Shown: in pieces, positions 35,142 to 43,858 of the stretch
Layout: every line of letters begins with the position of its first letter
How positions within the stretch are numbered: position 1 is the first letter of the stretch
NCBI RefSeq assembly: GCF_017696015.1
Contig: NZ_JAAORL010000001.1
Location: 62,001-126,000, forward strand
DNA length: 64,000 nt
Direction: 5' to 3'
Origin: Prochlorococcus marinus CUG1415
GTDB taxonomy: Bacteria; Cyanobacteriota; Cyanobacteriia; PCC-6307; Cyanobiaceae
The notes under the pieces: generated by a model
Database searches by the model: none
The model's input: the letters and a program-made list of their open reading frames with translations, nothing else
Told to the model about the DNA's origin: nothing
Program-made: the position numbers and the translations under genes

Positions 35142-36962
35142 ATGAATTTAATTTCATTAGTTAGTAATAATTTTGATGCGTTTATAACGGTAGTTGTTTT
35201 AATAATGTCAATAATTTTGTTTATCAAAAATACTATTGCGCCAGAATTGACTGGATTGTTATGTGTTGGAATATTTATAGCTACAGGGGTTCTTTCTCCT
35301 GAAAAAGCTTTGGCTGGATTTGGTAGCCCATCTTTAATTACCCTTATGGGTTTATTCGCAGTTTCCTCTGCATTATTTAAAAGTGGTGCCTTAGACAGAG
35401 TAAGAGAATTGATTTCTTCTGAAAGTATTAGAACCCCAAGGAAATTAATTTCATTAATAGCTGTTTTGATTGCTCCAATATCTGGAATAGTACCTAATAC
35501 TCCAGTCGTAGCATCCTTATTACCTTTAATCGAAGGTTGGTGCGAGCGGAGAAATATATCACCATCTAAAGTTTTATTACCTCTTTCTTTTGCTACTTTA
35601 CTAGGTGGAACTCTGACATTATTAGGAAGCTCAGTAAATCTTCTTGTAAGTGATATTAGCCAGCAATTAGGTTATGGAGCTTTGGAATTATTTAGTTTGA
35701 CTTCTATTGGAATTCCTGTATGGCTGATAGGTACAACCTATATGATTCTAGTTTCTGATATGCTTTTGCCAGATAGAGGGAGAGATAAGGATTTCATTAA
35801 AAATGGGGATATGAATATTTACTTTACTGAAGTTACTATTCCATCTACTTCAGAATTAGTTGGACAATCGCTCAGAAATAGTAGATTGCAAAGACGCTTT
35901 GACGTTGATGTTCTGGAGTTGCAACGCAATGGGAAAGTGATCCTTCCTCCTTTGGCAGATAGAAAGATTGAACCGGATGATAGATTAATAATCCGTGTTA
36001 CAAGAGCAGACTTATTTAGACTGCAACAGGAACACACCATTTTATTAGGAGAGAATAAAACATCTATCGGCGGATCTAATGTTTTCTCAGATGATGAAGG
36101 CACTAAAACCTTTGAAGCCTTGTTGCCAGCCGGCTCAACTCTAGCTGGTGCAAGTTTGAGAGAATTAAGATTCAGACAGCGTCATAATGCAACAGTTTTG
36201 GCACTGAGAAGAGGTCAGCAAACTGTTCAAGAGAGATTAGGTCAAGCCGTTTTAAGGGCTGGTGATGTTTTATTATTGCAAGCACCGTTAGATTCAATAA
36301 GAGGTCTGCAGGCAAGTAATGATTTACTTATTTTAGATCAATTTGAAGATGATTTACCTGTGTTGATAAAAAAACCTATATCCATTGCAATTGCAATAGG
36401 AATGATAGTTTTACCTTCGGTTACTAATATTCCATTAGTAGGTTCAGTTCTTCTAGCAGTTATTGCGATGGTTGCTTTTGGATGTTTAAGACCTGCAGAA
36501 ATACAAAAATCAATAAGACTAGACGTTATTTTATTACTGGGATCATTATCATGTTTTAGTGTTGCCATGAAAGAAACAAAATTAGATCAGTTAATTGTGG
36601 AAAATTTGAAGTTTGTTATTGATGGAATGCCACTATATTTTGCACTAGTAGTTATTTTTGTATCCACTGTTATTCTTACCCAATTCATCAGTAACGCTGC
36701 TTCGGTTGCTTTGATTTTGCCTGTAGCTATTAAATTTTCAATTGAAAATTTAAATGTTTTACCTATTTCAGCTAGCGCTTTAATAATGCTTGTTTTATTC
36801 GGTGCTAGTCAATCTTTCTTGACTCCAATGGGTTATCAGACAAATTTAATGGTTTATGGTCCTGGAAGATATAGATTTTTTGATATCGCAAAATATGGAG
36901 CTGGATTAACACTTATAATGTCATTTACGGTGCCAGCATTGATAATTTTAAATTACGGGTAA
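35142..36962 (+). CDS. SLC13/DASS-type sodium symporter with two RCK_C domains
   Basis: This 606-residue membrane protein has two hydrophobic halves, each ending in a hairpin motif of the DASS/CitM family: SGIVPNTPVVASLLP, then FISNAASVALILPVA. Between them lie two TrkA-C (RCK_C) domains, about 224-300 and 321-400, with PPLADRKIEPDDRLIIRV and VLRAGDVLLLQAP. Such proteins are sulfate or dicarboxylate sodium symporters in other species. It sits 4 bases from the Ktr channel subunit, which suggests linked ion control; the substrate is uncertain. Confidence 0.9.
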   Translation: MNLISLVSNNFDAFITVVVLIMSIILFIKNTIAPELTGLLCVGIFIATGVLSPEKALAGFGSPSLITLMGLFAVSSALFKSGALDRVRELISSESIRTPRKLISLIAVLIAPISGIVPNTPVVASLLPLIEGWCERRNISPSKVLLPLSFATLLGGTLTLLGSSVNLLVSDISQQLGYGALELFSLTSIGIPVWLIGTTYMILVSDMLLPDRGRDKDFIKNGDMNIYFTEVTIPSTSELVGQSLRNSRLQRRFDVDVLELQRNGKVILPPLADRKIEPDDRLIIRVTRADLFRLQQEHTILLGENKTSIGGSNVFSDDEGTKTFEALLPAGSTLAGASLRELRFRQRHNATVLALRRGQQTVQERLGQAVLRAGDVLLLQAPLDSIRGLQASNDLLILDQFEDDLPVLIKKPISIAIAIGMIVLPSVTNIPLVGSVLLAVIAMVAFGCLRPAEIQKSIRLDVILLLGSLSCFSVAMKETKLDQLIVENLKFVIDGMPLYFALVVIFVSTVILTQFISNAASVALILPVAIKFSIENLNVLPISASALIMLVLFGASQSFLTPMGYQTNLMVYGPGRYRFFDIAKYGAGLTLIMSFTVPALIILNYG

Positions 36963-36966
36963 TATC

Positions 36967-38370
36967 GTGAAATTCACTAGTAAGGTTTATAAGTTAAAAG
37001 ATGCTTACAAAAAGCTATCTGTACCTCAATTTACTATCGTTACAGGCTTGTTTATTATTTGCCTTGGAACTTTAATTTTGAGTTCTCCATTATGTTCATC
37101 TTCAAAGGTTGGTTTGTGGGAAGCATTTTTTACATCAACTTCTGCTATAACCGTAACTGGCTTAACCATAATAGATATTGGTGTTGATTTAAATTTCTTT
37201 GGCCAAGTTTTCTTGGCTTTTATGCTTTTATCAGGTGGTCTAGGATTAATGGCCATTACAACATTTTTACAAGGATTTGTTGTAAAGGGGACAAAGCTAA
37301 GAACCAGATTAGACAAAGGAAAGACTCTAGATGAATTTGGAGTTGGAGGAATTGGTCGAACTTTTCAAAGCATTGCTATTACGGCTATCAGTATCATATC
37401 CTTAGGCGCAATTGTTTTATATTCATTTGGATTTGTAGACATTCATAATAATTGGGAAAGACTATGGTCTTCAATTTTTCATAGCATTTCTGCATACAAT
37501 AATGCAGGATTTTCTTTAAGGTCAAATAGTCTTCAAGACTATAGAACAAATTATTTGGTTAATAGTGTTTTTGTTTTTCTCATTGTTATGGGTGGATTGG
37601 GCTGGCGAGTTATTGATGATATTTGGAGTAATAAGAAAAATCTTTCCTATAAAAAATTAACCCTTCATTCCAGACTAGTTATTAGGACAAGTTTGTCCCT
37701 AATATTATTTGGATCATTAGGATTCTTTGTCACTGAATCTTTGCTAAATAGTCAATTTTTTAATGATTTGAATTTCTTTGAAAGGTTATTGTCATCAATC
37801 TTTGAAACAGTAAGTGCAAGAACTGCAGGCTTTACAAATCACCCAATCTCCTTGAAATCTATATCAGATACTGGCCTATTATTATTAATGACTCTGATGT
37901 TTATTGGAGCAAGTACCGGAGGAACTGGTGGGGGCATAAAAACAACTACATTTATTGCTTTAATGGCAGCAACTAGATCAACTTTAAGAGGTCAGAAAGA
38001 TGTAATTATTAGCAATAGATTAATTTCAGATAAAGTTATTCTTAAGGCAGTTGGAATCACGGTTGGATCTTTGCTTTTTGTTCTTTTAATGGCAATGCTA
38101 CTAAGTACAACTAATACGTTTGTTAAGAAAGAATCTTTCACATTCTTAGAAATTCTGTTCACTTGCATATCTGCATTTGCAACTGTTGGTTTTGATATTG
38201 GTTTAACTGCAAAATTAAATCATTTTGGCCAATTTATTCTTATTGTTGGAATGTTTGTCGGCAGACTTGGTATTCTTTTGCTTTTAAGTGCTATTTGGCA
38301 AGGTCTTTATAAGAGTAGAATAGATAGACAAAAGAGAATTGGCTATCCTAGGGCTGATCTTTATGTTTAG
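36967..38370 (+). CDS. K+ uptake membrane subunit, TrkH/KtrB family
   Basis: This 467-residue protein has four membrane-pore-membrane repeats. The four pore glycines sit in SAITVTGLTI, AYNNAGFSL, SARTAGFTN and FATVGFDIG. It forms the K+-conducting subunit with the KtrA-type RCK partner immediately downstream. The start is GTG 36967, 4 bases after the SLC13 stop. The size and short N-terminus fit KtrB (Na+-dependent) better than TrkH. Confidence 0.93.
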   Translation: MKFTSKVYKLKDAYKKLSVPQFTIVTGLFIICLGTLILSSPLCSSSKVGLWEAFFTSTSAITVTGLTIIDIGVDLNFFGQVFLAFMLLSGGLGLMAITTFLQGFVVKGTKLRTRLDKGKTLDEFGVGGIGRTFQSIAITAISIISLGAIVLYSFGFVDIHNNWERLWSSIFHSISAYNNAGFSLRSNSLQDYRTNYLVNSVFVFLIVMGGLGWRVIDDIWSNKKNLSYKKLTLHSRLVIRTSLSLILFGSLGFFVTESLLNSQFFNDLNFFERLLSSIFETVSARTAGFTNHPISLKSISDTGLLLLMTLMFIGASTGGTGGGIKTTTFIALMAATRSTLRGQKDVIISNRLISDKVILKAVGITVGSLLFVLLMAMLLSTTNTFVKKESFTFLEILFTCISAFATVGFDIGLTAKLNHFGQFILIVGMFVGRLGILLLLSAIWQGLYKSRIDRQKRIGYPRADLYV

Positions 38371-38388
38371 GATTGACTGAGTTTTATT

Positions 38389-39093
38389 ATGGCTGATTGG
38401 TGGCAGTGGTCTCAAAAGAGAGAAAAAGAAGCTCTTACTTTTGCAGTTGTTGGTGTTGGAAGATTTGGAACCGCTGTTTGTAGAGAACTTATAAGTAATG
38501 GTGCAGATGTTTTGGCTGCAGATTATTCGGAAAAGGCTATTGATGATTTAAGACAATTGGAACCTTCGATAGAAGCTAGAATTGTAGATTGTACTGATGA
38601 AGAGTCTATGAAGGAATCTGGAATTCTTGAAATGAATACTGTTGTGGTAGGGATAAGTGAACCTATTGAAGCAAGTATTACTACAACACTTATTGCCAAG
38701 GATAGTGAAGGTAGCAAAGTTAAAAGAGTAATCGCAAGAGCTACAAGTGACTTGCATGAAAAAATGTTAAAAAGGGTAGGTGCAGACAAAGTTGTATTCC
38801 CTTCCAGAATGCAAGGAGAAAGATTAGGTTTAGAACTAGTTAGACCTAATCTAATTGAAAGATTGGAACTAGATAACCAAACTGGTATAGATGAAATAAC
38901 TGTTCCTGAAGAATTTATTGGAAGATCTTTAAGAGATTTAAATTTGAGGAAAAATTTTTTAGTGAATGTTCTTGCAGCAGGACCCGCTGAAGAGTTAACA
39001 GTTAATCCCCCTGCAAAATATATTTTGGAGAGAGGAAATATTTTGGTAGTTATGGGAAAAACTGCAGATTTACAGAAATTGCCTCAAAATTAA
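38389..39093 (+). CDS. K+ uptake regulatory subunit, KtrA/TrkA family
   Basis: This 234-residue protein has an RCK_N nucleotide-binding domain, FAVVGVGRFGTAVCRELISNG, followed by LAADYSEKAIDDL with the acidic ribose ligand. An RCK_C domain follows with DEITVPEEFIGRSLRDLNLR. It gates the adjacent KtrB pore through ATP/NADH binding. Length is that of KtrA rather than the double-domain TrkA. It ends with zero gap before the convergent RHH gene. Confidence 0.94.
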   Translation: MADWWQWSQKREKEALTFAVVGVGRFGTAVCRELISNGADVLAADYSEKAIDDLRQLEPSIEARIVDCTDEESMKESGILEMNTVVVGISEPIEASITTTLIAKDSEGSKVKRVIARATSDLHEKMLKRVGADKVVFPSRMQGERLGLELVRPNLIERLELDNQTGIDEITVPEEFIGRSLRDLNLRKNFLVNVLAAGPAEELTVNPPAKYILERGNILVVMGKTADLQKLPQN

Positions 39094-39402
39094 TTATTCT
39101 TCATCAGATTTATTATAATATCTAATTCTTTGAGAAGCTCTTTTGAATCTTCTTACACCGTGTCTTTCAAGTTCGTCTCTAAATTTATCTGTATTTGCAT
39201 TATGCTCTGAGATGAGTGCCCTACCCTCTTTCTCAAAGTATTTTTTTATCCCTTCTTGTATTAATACTTTTGCCATATTACTAACTGTCCTAGATTCATT
39301 AGTGGCTAGAATAGTTAGTTGCTCACAAATTAATTCTGGCAGAACTACTTGAATCCTAGGGGATTTAGGCTTCCCATTTGTTGAGTTTTGACGGGTAGCC
39401 AT
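39094..39402 (-). CDS. ribbon-helix-helix (CopG-like) DNA-binding protein
   Basis: The 102 residues include a compact RHH core, PRIQVVLPELICEQLTILA, then SRTVSNMAKVLIQEGIKKYFEK, with the beta strand and two helices typical of MetJ/Arc/CopG dimers. A basic, disordered C-terminus follows. A perfect 7-bp inverted repeat lies 14 bases upstream of its start, consistent with autoregulation. No toxin gene is adjacent: the neighbours are KtrA (convergent) and an unrelated divergent gene. A stand-alone regulator is most likely. Confidence 0.8.
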   Translation of the reverse strand: MATRQNSTNGKPKSPRIQVVLPELICEQLTILATNESRTVSNMAKVLIQEGIKKYFEKEGRALISEHNANTDKFRDELERHGVRRFKRASQRIRYYNKSDEE

Positions 39403-39415
39403 GAGTCAAAATGTA

Positions 39416-39444
39416 TAACTGTTACTTCTTAGTATACACAGTTA
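39416..39444. promoter_or_regulatory. putative operator: TAACTGT-N15-ACAGTTA
   Basis: A perfect 7-bp inverted repeat with 15-base spacing (22 bp centre to centre, about two helical turns) lies between the RHH gene (start 39402) and the divergent 112-aa gene (start 39519). A smaller GTATAC palindrome sits inside the spacer. Two half-sites one or two turns apart are how RHH dimers bind cooperatively, so an operator role is reasonable, but binding is unproven. Confidence 0.4.
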
Positions 39445-39518
39445 GTCAAGGATAGTATCTTTGTGTATATTATTAGTAAGGAAATATATGCCTTTATCAG
39501 TTAATTGTTTATTGCGCC

Positions 39519-39857
39519 ATGAAAAATTCAAGAAAATTTGATTCACCAAAAAGGTCGATAATTGATAAAAAGAAAAAAAGATTAGTAAATTCTGATTCTT
39601 ACGATAATGAAAATAGTGATGTTTTGGTCTCAGCAGTAATTAGTCCATATTTATTAACTCATCTTCACCATATTCTGCAACAGTCTGAGTATTACGCGCA
39701 AAAAGATGGTAGAAAATCTCATGCAGCTAACTTTGCTAAACTAAGAAAGGTTTTATGTTTAGATGCAAGAAGTATGGCAGATGCATCAGCAAAAGAAATA
39801 AAAGATACAGAAAATGATTTATCTATTAATCAATATAATGAACAAAATGTAGCTTGA
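39519..39857 (+). CDS. hypothetical protein, 112 aa
   Basis: The 112 residues begin with a Lys/Arg-rich stretch (SPKRSIIDKKKKRL), followed by a folded-looking helical core: VISPYLLTHLHHILQQSEYYAQKDGRKSHAANFAKLRKVL, then LDARSMADASAKEI. The middle looks conserved and soluble, but I recognise no family. It is divergent from the RHH gene across the palindrome and precedes the Nif11-like gene by 35 bases on the same strand. Confidence 0.75.
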   Translation: MKNSRKFDSPKRSIIDKKKKRLVNSDSYDNENSDVLVSAVISPYLLTHLHHILQQSEYYAQKDGRKSHAANFAKLRKVLCLDARSMADASAKEIKDTENDLSINQYNEQNVA

Positions 39858-39892
39858 AGTAATACTCTATTAATAAATAGATTTTTAAAAAC

Positions 39893-40123
39893 ATGTCCAG
39901 TAATGCTGAAAAGCTTTATAAGGTAATAGCAAACGACTCCAAAAAGAAACAAAGTTTGTTCATGACAGCCTTGACTAATCCCAAAAAAGCCTTAGATAAA
40001 ATATGCGATATTGGCAACGAGTTAAATATTTCTGTGACTAAAGAAGAGGTTATTGAATATTTGAATACCATAGATGATGAAGCAACTAAAATGTGGTTAG
40101 TTAAGGCTCGAGGAGGTCTTTAG
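39893..40123 (+). CDS. Nif11-like leader-type peptide without a core
   Basis: This 76-residue protein resembles the Nif11 domain found as leader in cyanobacterial RiPP precursors (including prochlorosins). A helical N-terminus (LFMTALTNPKKALDKICDIG) leads into the NISVTKEEVIEYL block near residues 45-57. It then ends ...LVKARGGL, with a double-Gly site one residue from the stop and no cysteine-rich core. It is therefore either a stand-alone Nif11 protein or a leader that has lost its core. No lanthionine synthetase or peptidase transporter is nearby. Its 3' end overlaps a convergent small membrane gene by 23 bases. Confidence 0.65.
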   Translation: MSSNAEKLYKVIANDSKKKQSLFMTALTNPKKALDKICDIGNELNISVTKEEVIEYLNTIDDEATKMWLVKARGGL

Positions 40124-40277
40124 GAATAGGTTGCGAATAATTATTGTTTTGATTCGTCATGGGTTTTATTCTTTTGTTGTAGCCACCTCCACCTGCTAAA
40201 GTCCAAAAAAACCAATAACTTGGAATTGCAAGAGCTGCAGCTATGAAAATTACTACAATTTGTTCTATTCTTTTCAT
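40101..40277 (-). CDS. small membrane protein, 58 aa
   Basis: A 58-codon ORF starts at ATG 40277. One N-terminal hydrophobic segment, IVVIFIAAALAIPSYWFFW, is followed by a LAGGGGYN glycine turn and a polar tail ending PIPKDLLEP. This is typical of small thylakoid or plasma membrane proteins. No family is recognised. It fills the otherwise empty gap between the Nif11-like gene, which it overlaps by 23 bases, and the divergent ABC-F gene. Confidence 0.65.
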   Translation of the reverse strand: MKRIEQIVVIFIAAALAIPSYWFFWTLAGGGGYNKRIKPMTNQNNNYSQPIPKDLLEP

Positions 40278-40349
40278 AATCCAATTTTATTCCACAAAAT
40301 TTTTTTTAGTAAATAAGCCTCAGATTTTGTAAATTCTATTTTAAAAACA

Positions 40350-41960
40350 GTGATTAGATTTGAAGGTGTAAGTAAAATTTATTCTACAGATATTGTTTTA
40401 AAAAATATTACTTGGGAGATTAAGAAAGGAGAAAAAGTTGGATTAGTTGGTTCAAATGGTGCAGGTAAATCAACCCAATTTAAGATTTTAATTGGAGAGG
40501 AAGATCAAACAAGTGGAACGATCATCAAAGAGGGAAATCCTAAAATTGCCCATTTAAAACAGGAGTTAGATTGTAACTTGAATTGTTCTGTGAGAGAGGA
40601 ATTAGAAAGTTCTTTCAAAGATATACAAATTGTTGCCATTAAACTTTCAGAAATTGAGAATCAAATGAAATCATTGGATATAAATAAACATTCCGATGAA
40701 CTTGAAAAATTAGTAAATCAACTTGCAAAATATCAAGCAAAATTTGAAGCTTTAGGTGGCTATAAAATGCAATCTGATGTAGAAAAAATATTACCAAAAC
40801 TAGGCTTTTCTATCGAAGATGCTGATAAATTAGTTGGCAATTTTTCAGGTGGGTGGCAGATGAAAGTTGCACTTGGAAAAATAATCTTACAAGACCCTGA
40901 TTTACTTTTACTTGATGAGCCAACCAATCATTTAGATTTAGATACTATTTTCTGGCTGGAAGAATATCTATCTTCCCTTAAGATTGCAATTATTATAATT
41001 AGCCATGATAGATATTTTTTAGACAAATTATGTAAAAAAATAATTTTTATAGATAGAGGAATATCTGAAATATATAATGGGAATTATTCTTTTTTTGTGG
41101 AACAGAAATCTTTAAATGAAGAATCACAAAATAAAGCATATCAATTACAACAAAAAGAAATTGAAATCCAGAAGAAGTATATAGATAGATTTAGAGCTAG
41201 TGCGACAAGAAGTTCACAAGCCAAGAGTAGAGAAAAACAATTAAAAAAGATTTCTAAGATTGAGGCTCCTAGAGCCAAATCAAAAAGTCCTGCTTTTAAT
41301 TTTCCAGACTGTCCTCGCTCAGGAAAATTAGTTCTAAATATCAAAAATTTGTCTCACAGTTATGAGGATAAAATTCTTTTTTTAGATGTGAATTTAAATA
41401 TTTCTTCTGGGGAGAAAATAGCAATATTAGGACCAAATGGCTGTGGTAAATCTACATTGCTTAAAATTATTATGAAAAAAATATCTCCTGAAATTGGAGA
41501 AATTAATCTTGGTAAACATAATATAATAACTAGCTATTATGAACAGAACCAGGCTGAAGCACTTTCACTTGAGGAAAGGGTTATTGATTTAATATGTAAT
41601 AAATCTCCAGAATGGTCACAAAAAAAAGTAAGAACATTTTTAGGAGGTTTTGGCTTTCAAAATGAAACTGTTTTTAAATATATTAAACAACTTAGTGGTG
41701 GAGAAAAGGCAAGATTAGCATTAGCTCTTATGATTATGAATCCTAGTAATTTTCTGCTATTGGATGAGCCAACTAATCATTTGGATCTGCAATCTAAAGA
41801 AAATTTAGAATTAGCAATTAAGAATTATAAAGGTTCATTATTAATCATTTCTCATGATAGATATTTTATTTCAAAGGTTGCAAATAGAATTGTCGAAATT
41901 AAAGATTCAAAGTTATTTTCATATCATGGTAATTATGAATATTTTTTAGCAAAAAAATAA
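40350..41960 (+). CDS. ABC-F family ATPase
   Basis: This 536-residue protein has two ABC ATPase domains and no membrane segments. It shows GSNGAGKST and GPNGCGKST (Walker A), FSGGWQMKVAL and LSGGEKARLAL (signatures), and two LLLDEPTNHLDL Walker B blocks. Between them is a charged linker (the P-site tRNA interaction motif region) with KEIEIQKKYIDRFRASATRSSQAKSREKQL. ABC-F proteins act on the ribosome E site; it is closest in layout to the Uup/EttA group. The start is GTG 40350. Confidence 0.93.
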   Translation: MIRFEGVSKIYSTDIVLKNITWEIKKGEKVGLVGSNGAGKSTQFKILIGEEDQTSGTIIKEGNPKIAHLKQELDCNLNCSVREELESSFKDIQIVAIKLSEIENQMKSLDINKHSDELEKLVNQLAKYQAKFEALGGYKMQSDVEKILPKLGFSIEDADKLVGNFSGGWQMKVALGKIILQDPDLLLLDEPTNHLDLDTIFWLEEYLSSLKIAIIIISHDRYFLDKLCKKIIFIDRGISEIYNGNYSFFVEQKSLNEESQNKAYQLQQKEIEIQKKYIDRFRASATRSSQAKSREKQLKKISKIEAPRAKSKSPAFNFPDCPRSGKLVLNIKNLSHSYEDKILFLDVNLNISSGEKIAILGPNGCGKSTLLKIIMKKISPEIGEINLGKHNIITSYYEQNQAEALSLEERVIDLICNKSPEWSQKKVRTFLGGFGFQNETVFKYIKQLSGGEKARLALALMIMNPSNFLLLDEPTNHLDLQSKENLELAIKNYKGSLLIISHDRYFISKVANRIVEIKDSKLFSYHGNYEYFLAKK

Positions 41961-42117
41961 AAAATACAAAAAAATTAATAAATAATTACTTTTGCAAAAA
42001 ATTTGATTAAATTTAACAAATTTTACATTTAGCTAGGCAAGATCACTCATTTCTCTTTACATAGTTTACCGTCCTTGTTTAATCTTAAAAATATAAAAAT
42101 AAGTTTTAATAATTTAA

Positions 42118-42261
42118 ATGAAACATTATGATTTACATGACAAACAGTGTCAAATTTCTGATCCTATTGAAAGTTATTTTGAATGCATTTCCACCTGTGA
42201 TATGAACGATGGTTATTGTATTTCTAGATGTGTGGAAATACTTAAAAAGAATGATGGTTGA
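42118..42261 (+). CDS. cysteine-rich microprotein with twin CX3C (47 aa)
   Basis: A 47-codon ORF with ATG 42118 encodes an acidic soluble peptide with Cys11, Cys23, Cys27, Cys34 and Cys38. The pattern is C-x11-C-x3-C-x6-C-x3-C: ECISTC and YCISRC form a twin CX3C hairpin. This resembles twin-CX3C/CHCH-type or metal-binding folds. There is no signal peptide. No family is recognised. It ends 5 bases before the convergent htrA stop, and its 156-base upstream gap has room for a promoter. Confidence 0.65.
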   Translation: MKHYDLHDKQCQISDPIESYFECISTCDMNDGYCISRCVEILKKNDG

Positions 42262-42266
42262 AACTT

Positions 42267-43430
42267 TTATTTATTTTGTAGATTAGTAATATCAGTTGGG
42301 ATTACTTGTAAACTAATAAATTTATTTCTACGCTTCAAAATTATATTTATTTTTTTCTTAATACCATTTTTACTTATTGCGCTTATAACGTCTGATGCTG
42401 TTTCAATATCTTTATTGCCCACTTTTATTATTATGTCATTTACCTTAATTCCACTTTTTTCAGCTGGACTATTTGGTACTACATAACCAACTTTTACGGC
42501 ATTATTATTTCTTTCAGAATTACTTTCATTTATTAGGCTGATTCCAATCATAGGATGTATTACTTTCCCATGATTTATGAGTTGATAGGCAATTTCCTTA
42601 GCTTTATTTATTGGGATTGCGAAACTTAAACCCGCTCCTGGTCCTGATCTGATCAAGGTATTAATACCAATTACTTCTCCATTGCTATTCAATAGTGGAC
42701 CTCCAGAATTCCCAGGATTAATAGCAGCATCTGTTTGAATCAGTTCAAGTTTTTTATCGTATATTCCTAATTGAGTGACGTTTCTATTTAGATTACTAAT
42801 AATACCAAGCGTAACTGTGTTTTCTAGTCCAAATGGATTTCCAACTGCGATAGCCCAATCACCAACTTTAATTTTTGAGGAATCGCCCAATTTTGCTTTT
42901 GTCCAAGGCCCTTTGCCTTCAATCTTCAGTACAGCTAAATCAGTAAAAAAGTCTTGCCCTATAAGTTTTGCCTTTAATTTTTTGCCATTGGTTAATCCAA
43001 CAATGACTTTATCCGATCTATTTACAACATGAGCATTAGTCATTACAAGTCCATCTGCGAATATGAAGCCACTTCCTTGGCTTTGCTCTATCCTTGGCTG
43101 ATTGTCTTTAGGTAAATCTAACCCAAAAAATCTTTCAAAATATGGGTCTAGAAATATTTGAGAATTTTTTGGTAATTTTCTTTTTTTTACATATCTTTGG
43201 GTATCAATTGTCACCACGGAAGAACCTGTTCTTTCTACAGCTTTAGTTATGAAAGATTTGTTTGAAGATATATTAAACTCATTAATTTTTGCTTTAGTTA
43301 ATTGTTGGGATATTACATTTGTAGGGCATATAATACCCATTGTAATTAACGAGGAGATTAATAATTGCTTTTGGGTGTAGCTTTTCAATTTTGATTTTCT
43401 TATGTTCTTCGAATAGAATAATAAATACAC
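42267..43430 (-). CDS. HtrA/Deg-family serine protease with PDZ domain
   Basis: This 387-residue periplasmic or thylakoid-lumen protease has an N-terminal signal segment, LLISSLITMGIICP. The trypsin-like domain has the triad His134 (TNAHVV), Asp164 (TDLAVL) and Ser242 (GNSGGP). A single C-terminal PDZ domain, about residues 285-375, contains GYVVPNSPAEKSGIKVNDIIIKVG. One PDZ domain is the layout of cyanobacterial HhoA/HhoB/HtrA, so the exact orthologue is not assigned. It degrades misfolded or photodamaged proteins. Confidence 0.93.
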   Translation of the reverse strand: MYLLFYSKNIRKSKLKSYTQKQLLISSLITMGIICPTNVISQQLTKAKINEFNISSNKSFITKAVERTGSSVVTIDTQRYVKKRKLPKNSQIFLDPYFERFFGLDLPKDNQPRIEQSQGSGFIFADGLVMTNAHVVNRSDKVIVGLTNGKKLKAKLIGQDFFTDLAVLKIEGKGPWTKAKLGDSSKIKVGDWAIAVGNPFGLENTVTLGIISNLNRNVTQLGIYDKKLELIQTDAAINPGNSGGPLLNSNGEVIGINTLIRSGPGAGLSFAIPINKAKEIAYQLINHGKVIHPMIGISLINESNSERNNNAVKVGYVVPNSPAEKSGIKVNDIIIKVGNKDIETASDVISAISKNGIKKKINIILKRRNKFISLQVIPTDITNLQNK

Positions 43431-43568
43431 AATATTTAGTGCAGTTTTAATATAATTACTAAAAAAAATTCATTTAATATAGAGAATAATTTATTACCCT
43501 AAAAATAGCTATTTTGCTTTTTTTCAGGCTATTATATATATCATAGTTCATAATGATTTTAAAATTTA

Positions 43569-43832
43569 ATGACTATCTTGTTTCCAATTATATATTCTGC
43601 AGTCCTGACTTATCTAGTGTGGAAAGCTTTTAAAGTGATGTCTAATGGGTGGGGTATTTCTAGCCCAGAAAAAAAACATTTTGATCAATTAAATTTCAAA
43701 CAAAAAAAATACACAATACATCCAGAACTGCTTGATAAATCAGGAAATATTACAGAAGAGGAACTTCTAACCGTTCGATTTTCAAATGATAATGACTCGA
43801 CACTAGAAGAAAAGGGTTCAACATCTGATTAA
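43569..43832 (+). CDS. DUF2973-like small membrane protein
   Basis: This 87-residue protein has one N-terminal hydrophobic span, ILFPIIYSAVLTYLVWKAFKVM. It continues with KYTIHPELLDKSGNITEEELLTVRF, the basic-then-acidic pattern of cyanobacterial DUF2973 proteins. Function is unknown. A TATTAT-type box lies about 30 bases upstream of the ATG. It is followed on the same strand by the 127-aa gene. Confidence 0.75.
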   Translation: MTILFPIIYSAVLTYLVWKAFKVMSNGWGISSPEKKHFDQLNFKQKKYTIHPELLDKSGNITEEELLTVRFSNDNDSTLEEKGSTSD

Positions 43833-43858
43833 TTGAAGTAAAATCAAAGGTAAAACAA

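Noticed and set aside
39094-39402. RHH gene as an antitoxin
   Set aside because: No adjacent toxin-sized partner on the same strand; the neighbours are KtrA and an unrelated divergent gene.
40110-40205. Shifted-frame continuation after the Nif11-like gene as a RiPP core
   Set aside because: An open frame runs on in another register but is antisense to the 58-aa membrane gene, and it lacks the Cys/Ser/Thr pattern of a core apart from a short end.
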